Shown here: positions 36,674 through 45,578 of the stretch, in pieces | How positions within the stretch are numbered: the first letter of the stretch is position 1 | How the letters are laid out: each line of letters opens with the position of its first letter | Assembly (NCBI GenBank): GCA_028622995.1 | Contig: JAJQJQ010000017.1 | Coordinates: 2,046,001 to 2,110,000 of the forward strand | Reading direction: 5' to 3' | Source: Panagrolaimus kolymaensis | Taxonomy: Eukaryota; Nematoda; Chromadorea; Rhabditida; Panagrolaimidae | Length of the DNA stretch: 64,000 nt | The notes under the pieces: generated by a model | The model's database searches: none | What the model saw: only the letters and a program-made list of their open reading frames with translations | Told to the model about the DNA's origin: nothing | Position numbers and translations under genes: made by a program

Positions 36674-37948
36674 AGGAGCCCAACGCGATAACGTAAATGC
36701 TTGTAACAAGAGTGTTCGTGGTAGGAACACTTTCTCTTTGTCAAAATTTTTTTTGAAAGCTTACAAAAGCATTTGAAAAAATTTTGGGTGCGCTACACTT
36801 TGCAGAATTTGTTCCTTGGCGCCAAGGAACAAGCTATTTGCAGAAAAATGGCGCCAAGGAACAAGGAACTAGGGCATTCTCAATAAGGAACAATAATAAA
36901 TAAGTCAAGTGCTTTGACGCTTTATTATCTTTTCAAGGACGTTTGCTCATATTAATATATAATTTAATAACTAATTCTTAATTAATTTCTCTAATTAATT
37001 AACTAACACTTGGTTAAAAACTATAGTCTAAATTTTGTACCAATAGAGCTAAAAAACCTCCATAAGTAACAAGTTTACTGATTTATTTTATGATAAATAG
37101 CACATAGTCGTTGTTGTTACTTTATCTTACGAAAAGAAACACTGCATTCATTGTTCCATAAAACATTAATTTAACTGCAACAACGAGAAATCTAAGGAAA
37201 TTACCTTCTAATTTGATAAATAAAACGGTAATTTGTTATTGTGAAGGACAATTAAAGTTGATCAAATTGATAAAGTTTTCTAACAAGCTACTTTTATTTT
37301 TATAATTGTATTATTTAAAGAAACTTATAAATTTTTAAACATACTTATTCAACTTAATATTGAAGAGAAAAAAAGAGATAAATGTAATCTAATTTGTTAT
37401 CATAGTAAAAGTTAAAGCTTGAACATGTTTTGTTTTAGTGTTTAAATTTTCTTAATTATTAAAATGCTAATTTTCATCTCAAAGTAATAATTCAAAATAA
37501 ATCCATGTGCAACAGCATTTGACTTATTTATTATTGTTCCTTATTGAGAATGCCCTAGTTCCTTGTTCCTTGGCGCCATTTTTCTGCAAATAGCTTGTTC
37601 CTTGGCGCCAAGGAACAAATTCTGCAAAGTGTCCTTTGCCCAAAATTTTGACAAAGAAAAAAGTGATCCTACCACGAACAATCTTGTTACAATCCGTTAC
37701 CAAGACGTTTGAACAACCATCGGAACGGTACGGAACGGACCGGAACGGAACGCGGTGTTTTTAGAACGAAAGTTTGACTTTGTTGGAATTTTTCGAAAAC
37801 TTTCGAAAACTTTTGAAAAATGGAAAATTCCAACAAAGTCAAACTTTCGTTCTAAAAACACCGCGTTCCGTTCCGGTCCGTTCCGATGGTTGTTCAAACG
37901 TCTTGGTAACGGATTGTACAAGCATTTACGTTATCGCGTTGGGCTCCT
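36674..37948. mobile_element. 1.27-kb non-autonomous inverted-repeat element (TTAA-flanked)
   Basis: The ends are inverted copies beginning AGGAGCCCAACGCGATAACG and continuing AAATGCTTGTAACAAG. TTAA borders both sides (36670-36673 and 37949-37952). The arms (about 36674-36915 and 37515-37948) stay alignable throughout and contain the palindromic block CCTTGGCGCCAAGG twice per arm. The arms differ by small indels and by a 227-bp hairpin inserted in the right arm. The ~600-bp core is A/T-rich without a usable frame, so the element cannot encode its own transposase. Confidence 0.85.
37690..37916. mobile_element. 227-bp hairpin MITE inserted in the 1.27-kb element (TA target)
   Basis: An almost perfect palindrome starting CAATCCGTTACCAAGACG and ending with its reverse complement, flanked by TA on each side (37688-37689 and 37917-37918). 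Deleting it with one TA yields CTTGTTACAAGC, exactly the reverse complement of the left arm of the host element. This proves insertion and a TA target duplication, as in Tc1/mariner-type MITEs. The stem contains tandem CGGAACGG-like units and GAACGAAAGTTTGACTTTG. Confidence 0.88.
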
Positions 37949-38007
37949 TTAAGCTTTACTCCAATTTTAAAAGCTTACATTTTTTGAGTTTTAAAATCGT
38001 CGTGCAT

Positions 38008-38021
38008 GTTTCCATGGTAAC
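38008..38021. promoter_or_regulatory. X-box (RFX/DAF-19 binding site)
   Basis: GTTTCCATGGTAAC matches the nematode X-box consensus GTHNYYATRRNAAC at every position and is nearly palindromic. It lies 59 bp before the ATG of the WD40 gene, a typical distance for DAF-19-controlled ciliary genes. Confidence 0.8.
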
Positions 38022-38080
38022 TGCTTTTTTTTTACCATTGGAATAAACAAAATTTATTTTTTGATTTTCCATCTAAAAAT

Positions 38081-39470
38081 ATGCAAGAATCAGAAATATT
38101 TTCTTTACAAATTCAATCATCATGGAATAAAGAAGTAGAAAAGGTGGATGCCACAATGGAAACGATGCCAACGCTTCAAAGAGAAGTGGGTTGTGATCCA
38201 ATGAAACCCACGCATGCTTCAACCCAAACAGATTCGATGGTTGAAGAAAGGCTTTCAGCTCGTGGAGTTTTAATTTCTCATCAAACCATTGATTTAATTT
38301 TGGAAGCTATTGAAGATGCGGGAAGATTAAATAAATATTTTGAAAAATTAGAAGCTTTTCGGAAAACTGATAAGTTGCAACTTGTGCCTGTTAAAAAAAT
38401 TTCACTTGAAAGTGTAAGTTTTTTAAATTTTTTGATTTCAAGAAAATTCAAATAATTTTAGAATGAAAAGCTACCCATTGTTGGAATTAAATGTGGCCGA
38501 AATGGGCGAATTGCTCTACTTTTAGGTCATTCTCAGCATGAATCCTGGTGCTTTCATACGGGAAAAGTTTTGATCCTTCATAAAAATCAAACAATTAATA
38601 TTCCACTTGCTAGTTGTCCTACCCAAATAATATTTGCTCCACAACAACAAGTTTGTTTTATATCAGCAATACGAAAGAACGAAGTTTAAATATTTAGGTT
38701 ATTGTTGCAACAGCTTCGGGTGAACTTCTTGTAACATTTGAAGGTGAAATTCTTTGGCAATCAGATTCCATCCATTCTCAAGCAATCACATGTCTTCGAT
38801 GGGTATCGGCTCATCTTTTGTTATCTGCTGGACTTGATGGAAGATTGGTGGTTTCAAGTTTGAAATCAACTAGCTTGGAAGCCATTAAATCGTCTTCTAT
38901 CACAGTATCGGATTTACCGCGATCGATGCGTCGCTCAAATATAAGTTCACGTCGAACGGGTGTTGTAGCAATTGCAGGTTCAAAGAGGGATTATTTTCTT
39001 GCAGGTAATATTTTATTTTAGAAAATAAATTAACTTCTATTTAATAAAAAAATATTACAGGCGAAACGGGAGCCATTTGGTCATTAAATGCTGATTCATT
39101 GATCGTTCAACCTATTGGAAATGATTCGGATGGAATTGAACAGCTTTTTACTTTTCCAAATGGTTTTATCGCTGTAACACCCGAGAAAGAATTAAAATTC
39201 ATTGCAAAAGATGCAATAACTTCAGAATACTTTCTTTCTGGACATAAAACATCTTCAGATATTTGTTTTCGTGATTCACTTTTGCTTTTCATCGATACAA
39301 CAACAACAACTGAAAATTCAGGTCCATTATTGGGGTTTGATTTAAATGAAAAATCACTTGTTCTTCGAGAAGATTCTCAAAAATATTTTGCCATTGATAT
39401 CAATGAGAATAATGAAGTTGTAGCAATTAATTCAAAATATGAAATTGATATTTTTCAATTTGCAGATTAA
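38081..39470 (+). CDS. WD40 protein, probable dynein-2 intermediate chain (WDR34-like)
   Basis: Four exons encode about 410 residues. The N-terminal third is disordered and contains THASTQTD, a TQT motif of the kind LC8 light chains bind in dynein intermediate chains. It is followed by a short helical segment (IDLILEAIEDAGRLNKYFEK). The rest is WD40-like: GKVLILHKNQTINIP, GELLVTFEGEILWQ, AITCLRWVSAHLLLSAGLDG and DYFLAGGETGAIWSLNADSL. The order GELL/ILW, SAGLDGRLVV, a linker with DLPRS, then AGGETGAIWSL resembles WDR34 (DYNC2I2), the intraflagellar-transport retrograde motor subunit. The X-box just upstream supports a ciliary role. It is shorter than vertebrate WDR34 and the later blades are weak, so another ciliary WD40 protein remains possible. 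Confidence 0.65.
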
Positions 39471-39635
39471 TAGAAAATTAAACTAAATTTGCCAATCGTT
39501 GTAATAAATATTTTTAACTTTTTGATGTTTTAATTTTAACACATTTGTTTTAATATTTTTTATTATCATTTTACATTTAAGATGTGAATTCATTCATCAA
39601 AAGGTTAAAAATAAAAATAAACTATGTATCATATT

Positions 39636-40806
39636 TCATCGCCGCTTTTTATCTTTTTCATGTTTTTTAGGTTTGAATTCAAATACATCTGGATGTTCTT
39701 TGTAAATTCGATATCTGTAAAAAACATATTAAAAATATGATAAAAATAAAAATTAAAACATACAGCAGAGGAATCGGATGTTGACACTTTTGTAATTGAT
39801 CCGTCGGTAATTTTCTTACAACTTCACGAAATCTTTCACTAAATTTTTTTTTATGAAATGGAAAAAATTTAGTTAAAGCTTACATAACAGCATTGAGAAA
39901 GAATGATCGAATAATATCCTAAAAGAATGATTTAAAAAATTAGATAGTCATAAACAAATTCAGTTACTTACAGATACTTCGGTGTATAACGCTATTTGAT
40001 ATATTTCTCTTAAAGAATGTCGTTCAATGAAATCCAAATATTCAGCTTTATTTGCACCAATGTCAGGTACCGGCACACCATGAATTTCACAACAAGTTCG
40101 AACCATATTATCTGCTTCTTTTTGTAACCAAGCTTCTTCATCACCTGGCACGGTTGGATCTCGGTCGTTTATCCAAAATCCATGAGATTCTGCTATTTTT
40201 TCTGCCATTTTTCTATAAAAAAAATATAAATTTTAAAATTAGATTTAGAAAAAGAATACAAACACTGCGCTGTTGAAAAGTTTGAATCGTTTTCCAGAAT
40301 CGATGGTCGAAAATGCAATGTATTCAAGTTCATCGGGCGTCATTTCAGTTTCAGTTTTGGGTTGCGTAATGTCGAGAGAAAGTGATGGCTGTGTTGAACA
40401 TGTTGTCAGCATTTGAGAAGTTGGCGGTACCTTCTTATTAACGTCTTTTTCATTATTTGACGAAGGTGGCATCGGGCGCGGCATAGGTCCATACGGAACA
40501 TTTTTTGGTTTGGATGGAAGCTTCACATTTAAATTTTGAGATGCAACTTGCTTTTCAGGTTGTTGATTGACAGGAGGCATCGGAAGAGGAAGAGGAGCAG
40601 GCGGAGGTAAGATAATTCCTTGTTTTGGTCTTCTTCTACGTTTCTTTCTGCAGCAACGTCTCACAATAATGATTATAGTAATAATAAGAATCACACTGAA
40701 AGATTGTAAAATAAAATTAATTTTTAAAAAATGTTAAACAATACCTTATACCAAGAGCTCCAAAGATAAGATAAAAATATAAATTCCAATTCTGAGATGT
40801 TTTCAT
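39636..40806 (-). CDS. single-pass membrane protein with Pro-rich linker and conserved-looking C-terminal domain
   Basis: Six exons. The first (about 40744-40806) encodes MKTSQNWNLYFYLIFGALGI, and splicing continues the hydrophobic helix as SVILIITIIIIV. It ends at a strong stop-transfer RRCCRKKRRRRPK, so the bulk of the protein is cytosolic. A Pro/Met-rich linker (LPPPAPLPLPMPPVNQQ) follows, then TPDELEYIAFSTIDSGKRFK. Splicing across 40213-40266 gives SAV-KMAEKIAESHGFW in frame, joining what could look like two genes. The C-terminal domain (about 150 residues; GDEEAWLQKEADNMVRTCCE, FIERHSLREIYQIALYTE) looks helical and ends in a Lys-rich tail. I do not recognise the family. Confidence 0.65.
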
Positions 40807-40927
40807 TTTTGCTTCGGTTGGTATTTTTGTTGCAAAACTAATAGTCGAAATAAAATTTTTACTGTAAATGAGAGATACAAAAATGGAAAAATTTAAATAT
40901 TACCCAAAAATTTGTTTGTTTTTTTAA

Positions 40928-41789
40928 AAGCCATTTTTTCTAGGAATCGCACTTTTTCGATGGATTTTGGGATTTGAGAAAAAAATAAATTTCGTAAATT
41001 GACTTTTGTTCAATCCCCCTTAGGTTTTCGGGGTCGCTGATGCCGAATCTGACCTCAGTTTCATTGGTTTCATAGGTATATCTCGAGATACAGCTGCCTT
41101 GATCAAAAAATTCAACTTTTTTTTAAGACGCTTTTTTTAAAAACTGTCTACACAGAAAAATAGTAAAAAATTCACTGATTATTTTTGTAATTGATGCCAA
41201 AAATACAAGTATAGGCTTAATGAGGTCAAACAGCCATTTTAAGGAAAAATTCAACGTTTCGCTTGGCAAAACTCGAAATCTATGGCCGCTGGCAAGCCTA
41301 TTGATGTCATATTCTGATTCCCCATAAAATTTCACCCTAGAAACAGGAAAATGTAAAAAAAAAATGGGTGGCCATTTGGAAATGGTGACTGGTTGAATGA
41401 TGTACACCAATATGAGGTCATAGAACAAGTATATCATAAGCACATGTGAAAATTATAAAATCTTAACAAAAAATGTAGTAAAACCCATAAAATAATTTTA
41501 GAAACTGAAAAAACTTCATGTTGTTATGCTTTTTGATTTTTTCTGAATTTTTTAAGGTACTATAGTAGCATAAGATGCACAAAAATATCAAAATACGCAA
41601 AAGTTAGAATTTTTTTTTGAAAGTTATCGTTTCTAAGTAAATTTGAAGTTGTAGAAACCGAATTTGCCATCATTTTTATGCAAATTCTATCATGAAATTT
41701 CATTAATGATCAAATAATAATCTCCCAATATTATTCAAAATTGTTGAAAATAAATTATGTTTTTGTTTTTTTATTATTTTTTCTTTTTA
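40928..41789 (-). repeat. left terminal inverted repeat of the 4.4-kb element
   Basis: Reverse complement of 44513-45365. It contains an outward-reading 106-codon frame (41123-41443) starting MLMIYLFYDLILVY. That frame is probably not a gene: it lies wholly within the repeat, is F/L/I-rich and has no splice or family support. The inner edge is where the match stops, in a T-rich run. Confidence 0.88.
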
Positions 41790-41903
41790 CATACATGTGT
41801 TAATTATTATTTTAATAGCAAATTTGCTACTGGCCGTCTTTTATCTAGATTATCTTATTTAATAATAATTTAAAAATTCTATAAATTAAAAAACAAAAAT
41901 TTA

Positions 41904-43127
41904 TTATCTTCGTATAAAACCGAAACAAGTAAAAACATGGGAAATACAAGAAAATAATAATACAACAATACTAATAACAATAAGAAGCCCAAATAAAAAT
42001 GTTAAAAACTGCCAATGTTCTTTAACAAAATTTACACAACCATCGATAAAAGACATAATAAAGTTAGTTCCTTGAGATTCTTCTTTTTTGTGACGTGTCT
42101 CGACTTTAAGATCGCTTTCGAGAGCCTCCTGATCTTTCTCCAACTTTATTCTATCACTTTCATCCATTTTCGTTTCAAAAGTGTGATATGTAATTTTAGT
42201 TGGAATATCACTAAATCCATAAAAAGTATGATTTCCTACATGAAGAACTTCATTTTTTCGGAGAACAACAGTAAACTTTCCAGAAGATGGAACTGTAAAA
42301 CTGTTTTTCATTCTTGTGGGCGCGTTCTTAGGCAATACAGAGAAAGTCTGGAAAAAACTTTAAAAATTTGCATGTGCATAAAAATAAAAAATTACCTTGA
42401 AATTTGTTACAATTTGAATAGTTGATTCATGTTGATGATATCGGATAAATCCTTCTTCGATTTTAAATGATTGCTTTTCACATTTATTGACATTATCGGG
42501 ATTGCACTCGGGGTATGATACAGCTGATATTGTGCATTTGTCTTCAGTTGCGCATTGGTAATAATCTAGCACAGCCCATTTTCCATTAATATTAACAAAG
42601 CGCGAAGGGAAAAGGGGTTCGGTATAAATATCATCTTTGATGGTGCCAAGAATTTGGAACTAAAAATTTAAATTTAAAATAGTTTAATCATTATTTTTTT
42701 ACTGACCTCATAAACTTCATTCTTTTCAAGTTCTCCACCGGAAATCATGGCATGATGAACAATAATGGAATCATTCGTGCATCCAGCAATTTTATTGTTA
42801 ATATTCAAAAGATTTGAATGTTCATCATAAGAGGAGAGAACATATTTCTCATTATAAGTTGTCCAATTATAGGTGGAACCAAACATATCAAGAATAGTTG
42901 ATGCAGCTTCAGAATGGTAAGTTGCAAGTAGTTGGGTAAAGAATCTTTTTTCTTCATTTCTCAAGGTAATTTCAATTAGATCTTTCGTTACCTGCGTTTG
43001 GTCTTTCATAAAAGCATGAAGATCTTCACTGATTTCCGAAAGTTTGTTATCATGAATAAAAGCCATGTATCCAAGGCCAGCAATCGATGCTACAATTAAA
43101 ACTGATGCAATAACAGCAGGTAAAAAT
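41904..43127 (-). CDS. membrane glycoprotein-like cargo protein with N- and C-terminal TM helices
   Basis: Three exons are supported: about 42705-43127, about 42398-42660 and 41904-42350. The N-terminal in-frame segment is hydrophobic (LPAVIASVLIVASIAGLGY) and has no ATG before a stop, so a first exon or unusual start is missing; the first ATG after it is at 43066. A helical stretch follows (ISEDLHAFMKDQTQVTKDLI). The ectodomain has N-glycosylation sites (NWTT, NHTF) and a Cys cluster (YYQCATEDKCTISAVSYPEC). A charged membrane-proximal helix leads to a C-terminal TM segment (FLTFLFGLLIVISIVVLLF) and a short tail ending FGFIRR. The layout recalls envelope-type glycoproteins, but no known family is recognised and the likeness rests on topology only. 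Confidence 0.65.
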
Positions 43128-43145
43128 CTATATTCTTATATCAAA

Positions 43146-44295
43146 ATGGCTACAGAGGAAACACCCGAAACTGAAGGATATGAATTTTGGAGAACGAAAA
43201 ATTCAATAACCAAAAAAGTGACAAAGCCAAAAGAAAAAAATTCCCCAAGTGAAGGTGAAAGCGATAACGATGATGTGGATAATGTTCACGAAATTATTAA
43301 TTTTGAAAAAAGTCAACCATCCTTCAATCCCTTTGCTTTATTCCAATGCCCAACTCCAAATTGTCAAAAACAGTATGCTAAAATAGGAAATTTATTGAAT
43401 CATATTGATCTTGGAAAACACAAATTATTACCGGAAAAAGCTCGCCTTTATGATTATGCTTTGAATTATTATGGCGACCAATTAGAAGGATTACAAAAAC
43501 GACAAGATAACTCACGCCTTCAAGAAAAAATTGAAGAATCGGTTAAAGAAGTAAATACAGATGTGAAACAAGGATGGGCACTAAGGGTAACCACAAAGAA
43601 TACAAGATTTACCAGTGATGTGCACAAATTCGTTGAAGAGCAAATGGAATATTGTAAATCCCATGGCAAAAGATTGGACCCAAAAAAATGTGAGAAAAAT
43701 ATGGAATTGGAAAAAAAGAAGGATGGCAAGCGCCGTTTTAAAGCGAATGAGCGTTTATCATCAAACCAGATTTCTTCGCTAGTAATAAGAAAAATGAAAA
43801 AAGCAAGTGGCGACAATGTAACAAGTAACGAAAAAAATAAACAGGATCGAAGAAATGCCATTAATAAAGAATTAGAAGAAGAAACAGGTAAAATTAATAC
43901 AGAGCTTTTATATTTTTTAAATCGATCATAATAATTATTTGTTAATCTTGGAGAAAAATTAAAAAAAAACCACATGAAACTAATATTTTTTTATTATAGG
44001 AGATATGGAAATTGAATTTCAAGATGATCCTTTGTTTCCCGATATTTTCGAAGATATACACAGTTTTACTAAGGAAAGTAAGAAGATTAGAAAAGATAAA
44101 ATAGGCGAAGAATCTGAAGAGGAGGAAGAAACTGAAGAAGATCAAGAAACTGGTGAAGAGGAAGAAGACGAGGAAAATATCCAGCCCTCAAAAAAGCAGA
44201 AAGGTGCGCCTCCAAAAACACCTTTAAAAAGATTACGACAAAGAATTAGTTCACCTCGAGATAACCCACCAAAAACAAAAACAAGTAAAAAATAG
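43146..44295 (+). CDS. C2H2 zinc-finger protein of a repeat-associated type, cargo of the 4.4-kb element
   Basis: Two exons (43146 to about 43888, and about 44000-44295); the splice joins EEETG to DMEIEFQ in frame. After an acidic N-terminus comes one C2H2-like finger (CPTPNCQKQYAKIGNLLNHI then DLGKHK). Then LYDYALNYYGDQLEG and a block QGWALRVTTKNTRFTSDVHK, GKRLDPKKCEKNMELEKKKD, LSSNQISSLVIRKM follow. From memory, this finger plus GWALK...RF...K.DP...NGNRLF...SKQI..FFSRL pattern recurs in many uncharacterised, multi-copy proteins of cnidarians, molluscs and fish. The tail is strongly acidic (a run of Glu) then basic (PKTPLKRLRQRIS), suggesting a nuclear DNA- or chromatin-binding protein. No nuclease or DDE motif is seen. 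Confidence 0.75.
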
Positions 44296-44512
44296 CCAAA
44301 TATTTTGTACTGTCATTTTATATTTATGTTGTTCTATTTAAAAAAAATAAAATATTTAAAGAAATTTTTTTGATTTTTGGTAAATCAAGGTATAATAAAT
44401 TGAAAATCGTAAATTAAGGAAATCATAATATGATTTAACAAAATTTTTAAACAAAGTACAAATATTTAACAAACAAAAAAATAAGCTTAAAATTGACATC
44501 AGTGAAAACAAA

Positions 44513-45365
44513 AAAAAGAAAAAATAATAAAAAAACAAAAACATAATTTATTTTCAACAATTTTGAATAATATTGGGAGATTATTATTTGATCATTAATG
44601 AAATTTCATGATAGAATTTGCATAAAAATGATGGCAAATTCGGTTTCTACAACTTCAAATTTACTTAGAAACGATAACTTTCAAAAAAAAATTCTAACTT
44701 TTGCGTATTTTGATATTTTTGTGCATCTTATGCTACTATAGTACCTTAAAAAATTCAGAAAAAATCAAAAAGCATAACAACATGAAGTTTTTTCAGTTTC
44801 TAAAATTATTTTATGGGTTTTACTACATTTTTTGTTAAGATTTTATAATTTTCACATGTGCTTATGATATACTTGTTCTATGACCTCATATTGGTGTACA
44901 TCATTCAACCAGTCACCATTTCCAAATGGCCACCCATTTTTTTTTTACATTTTCCTGTTTCTAGGGTGAAATTTTATGGGGAATCAGAATATGACATCAA
45001 TAGGCTTGCCAGCGGCCATAGATTTCGAGTTTTGCCAAGCGAAACGTTGAATTTTTCCTTAAAATGGCTGTTTGACCTCATTAAGCCTATACTTGTATTT
45101 TTGGCATCAATTACAAAAATAATCAGTGAATTTTTTACTATTTTTCTGTGTAGACAGTTTTTAAAAAAAGCGTCTTAAAAAAAAGTTGAATTTTTTGATC
45201 AAGGCAGCTGTATCTCGAGATATACCTATGAAACCAATGAAACTGAGGTCAGATTCGGCATCAGCGACCCCGAAAACCTAAGGGGGATTGAACAAAAGTC
45301 AATTAACGAAATTTATTTTTTTTTTGAAATCCCAAACCAAGTGCGATTTTTAGAAAAAATGGCTT
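44513..45365 (+). repeat. right terminal inverted repeat of the 4.4-kb element
   Basis: Inverted copy of the left arm, including the identical 106-codon outward frame (44858-45178). Outermost differences include GTGCGATTTTTAGAAA here against TCTAGGAATCGCAC on the left, and a short block next to it that does not align base for base. Confidence 0.88.
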
Positions 45366-45578
45366 TTAAACAAGCTTTTTATTTTATTTGCATGCATCAG
45401 ACTTTTTGTTTTAGAGCTTTTATAATAACTTTATTTTTCAATTCATATTTTTACTAATTTGTTAAAAAGTATTTAAAATGATTTTTTGTAAAATGATAAA
45501 AAATATTATTATAATCCGTTGTGAATAAATTTAAAAAAATAAAGTGTTTAAAAATTTCTACTAAAAAATGACAAATTT

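Larger units (their letters stand above)
40924..45369. mobile_element. 4.4-kb TTAA-flanked element with ~0.85-kb TIRs and two cargo genes
   Basis: The sequence from 40928 to 45365 is bounded by TTAA (40924-40927 and 45366-45369) and by inverted ends AAGCCATTTTTTCTA. The terminal inverted repeats are about 860 bp each and nearly identical apart from the outer ~50 bp; a 106-codon frame inside them is identical in both arms. Between the arms are two divergent genes: a membrane glycoprotein-like gene on minus and a C2H2 zinc-finger gene on plus. No DDE transposase, integrase, polymerase or capsid motif is visible, so it appears non-autonomous or of an unrecognised type. TTAA also suits the flanking A/T-rich DNA, so the target duplication is probable rather than certain. 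Confidence 0.8.

Noticed and set aside
41123..41443. 106-codon frame in the left TIR, repeated in the right TIR
   Set aside because: Its identity in two places follows from the inverted repeat itself; composition is F/L/I-rich and there is no independent evidence of coding.
42015..42425. 136-codon plus-strand frame inside the 4.4-kb element
   Set aside because: Antisense shadow of the glycoprotein-like gene, without motif or splice support.
43520..43975. 151-codon minus-strand frame opposite the zinc-finger gene
   Set aside because: Antisense shadow: Ser/Phe/Leu-rich because the sense strand is Lys/Glu-rich.
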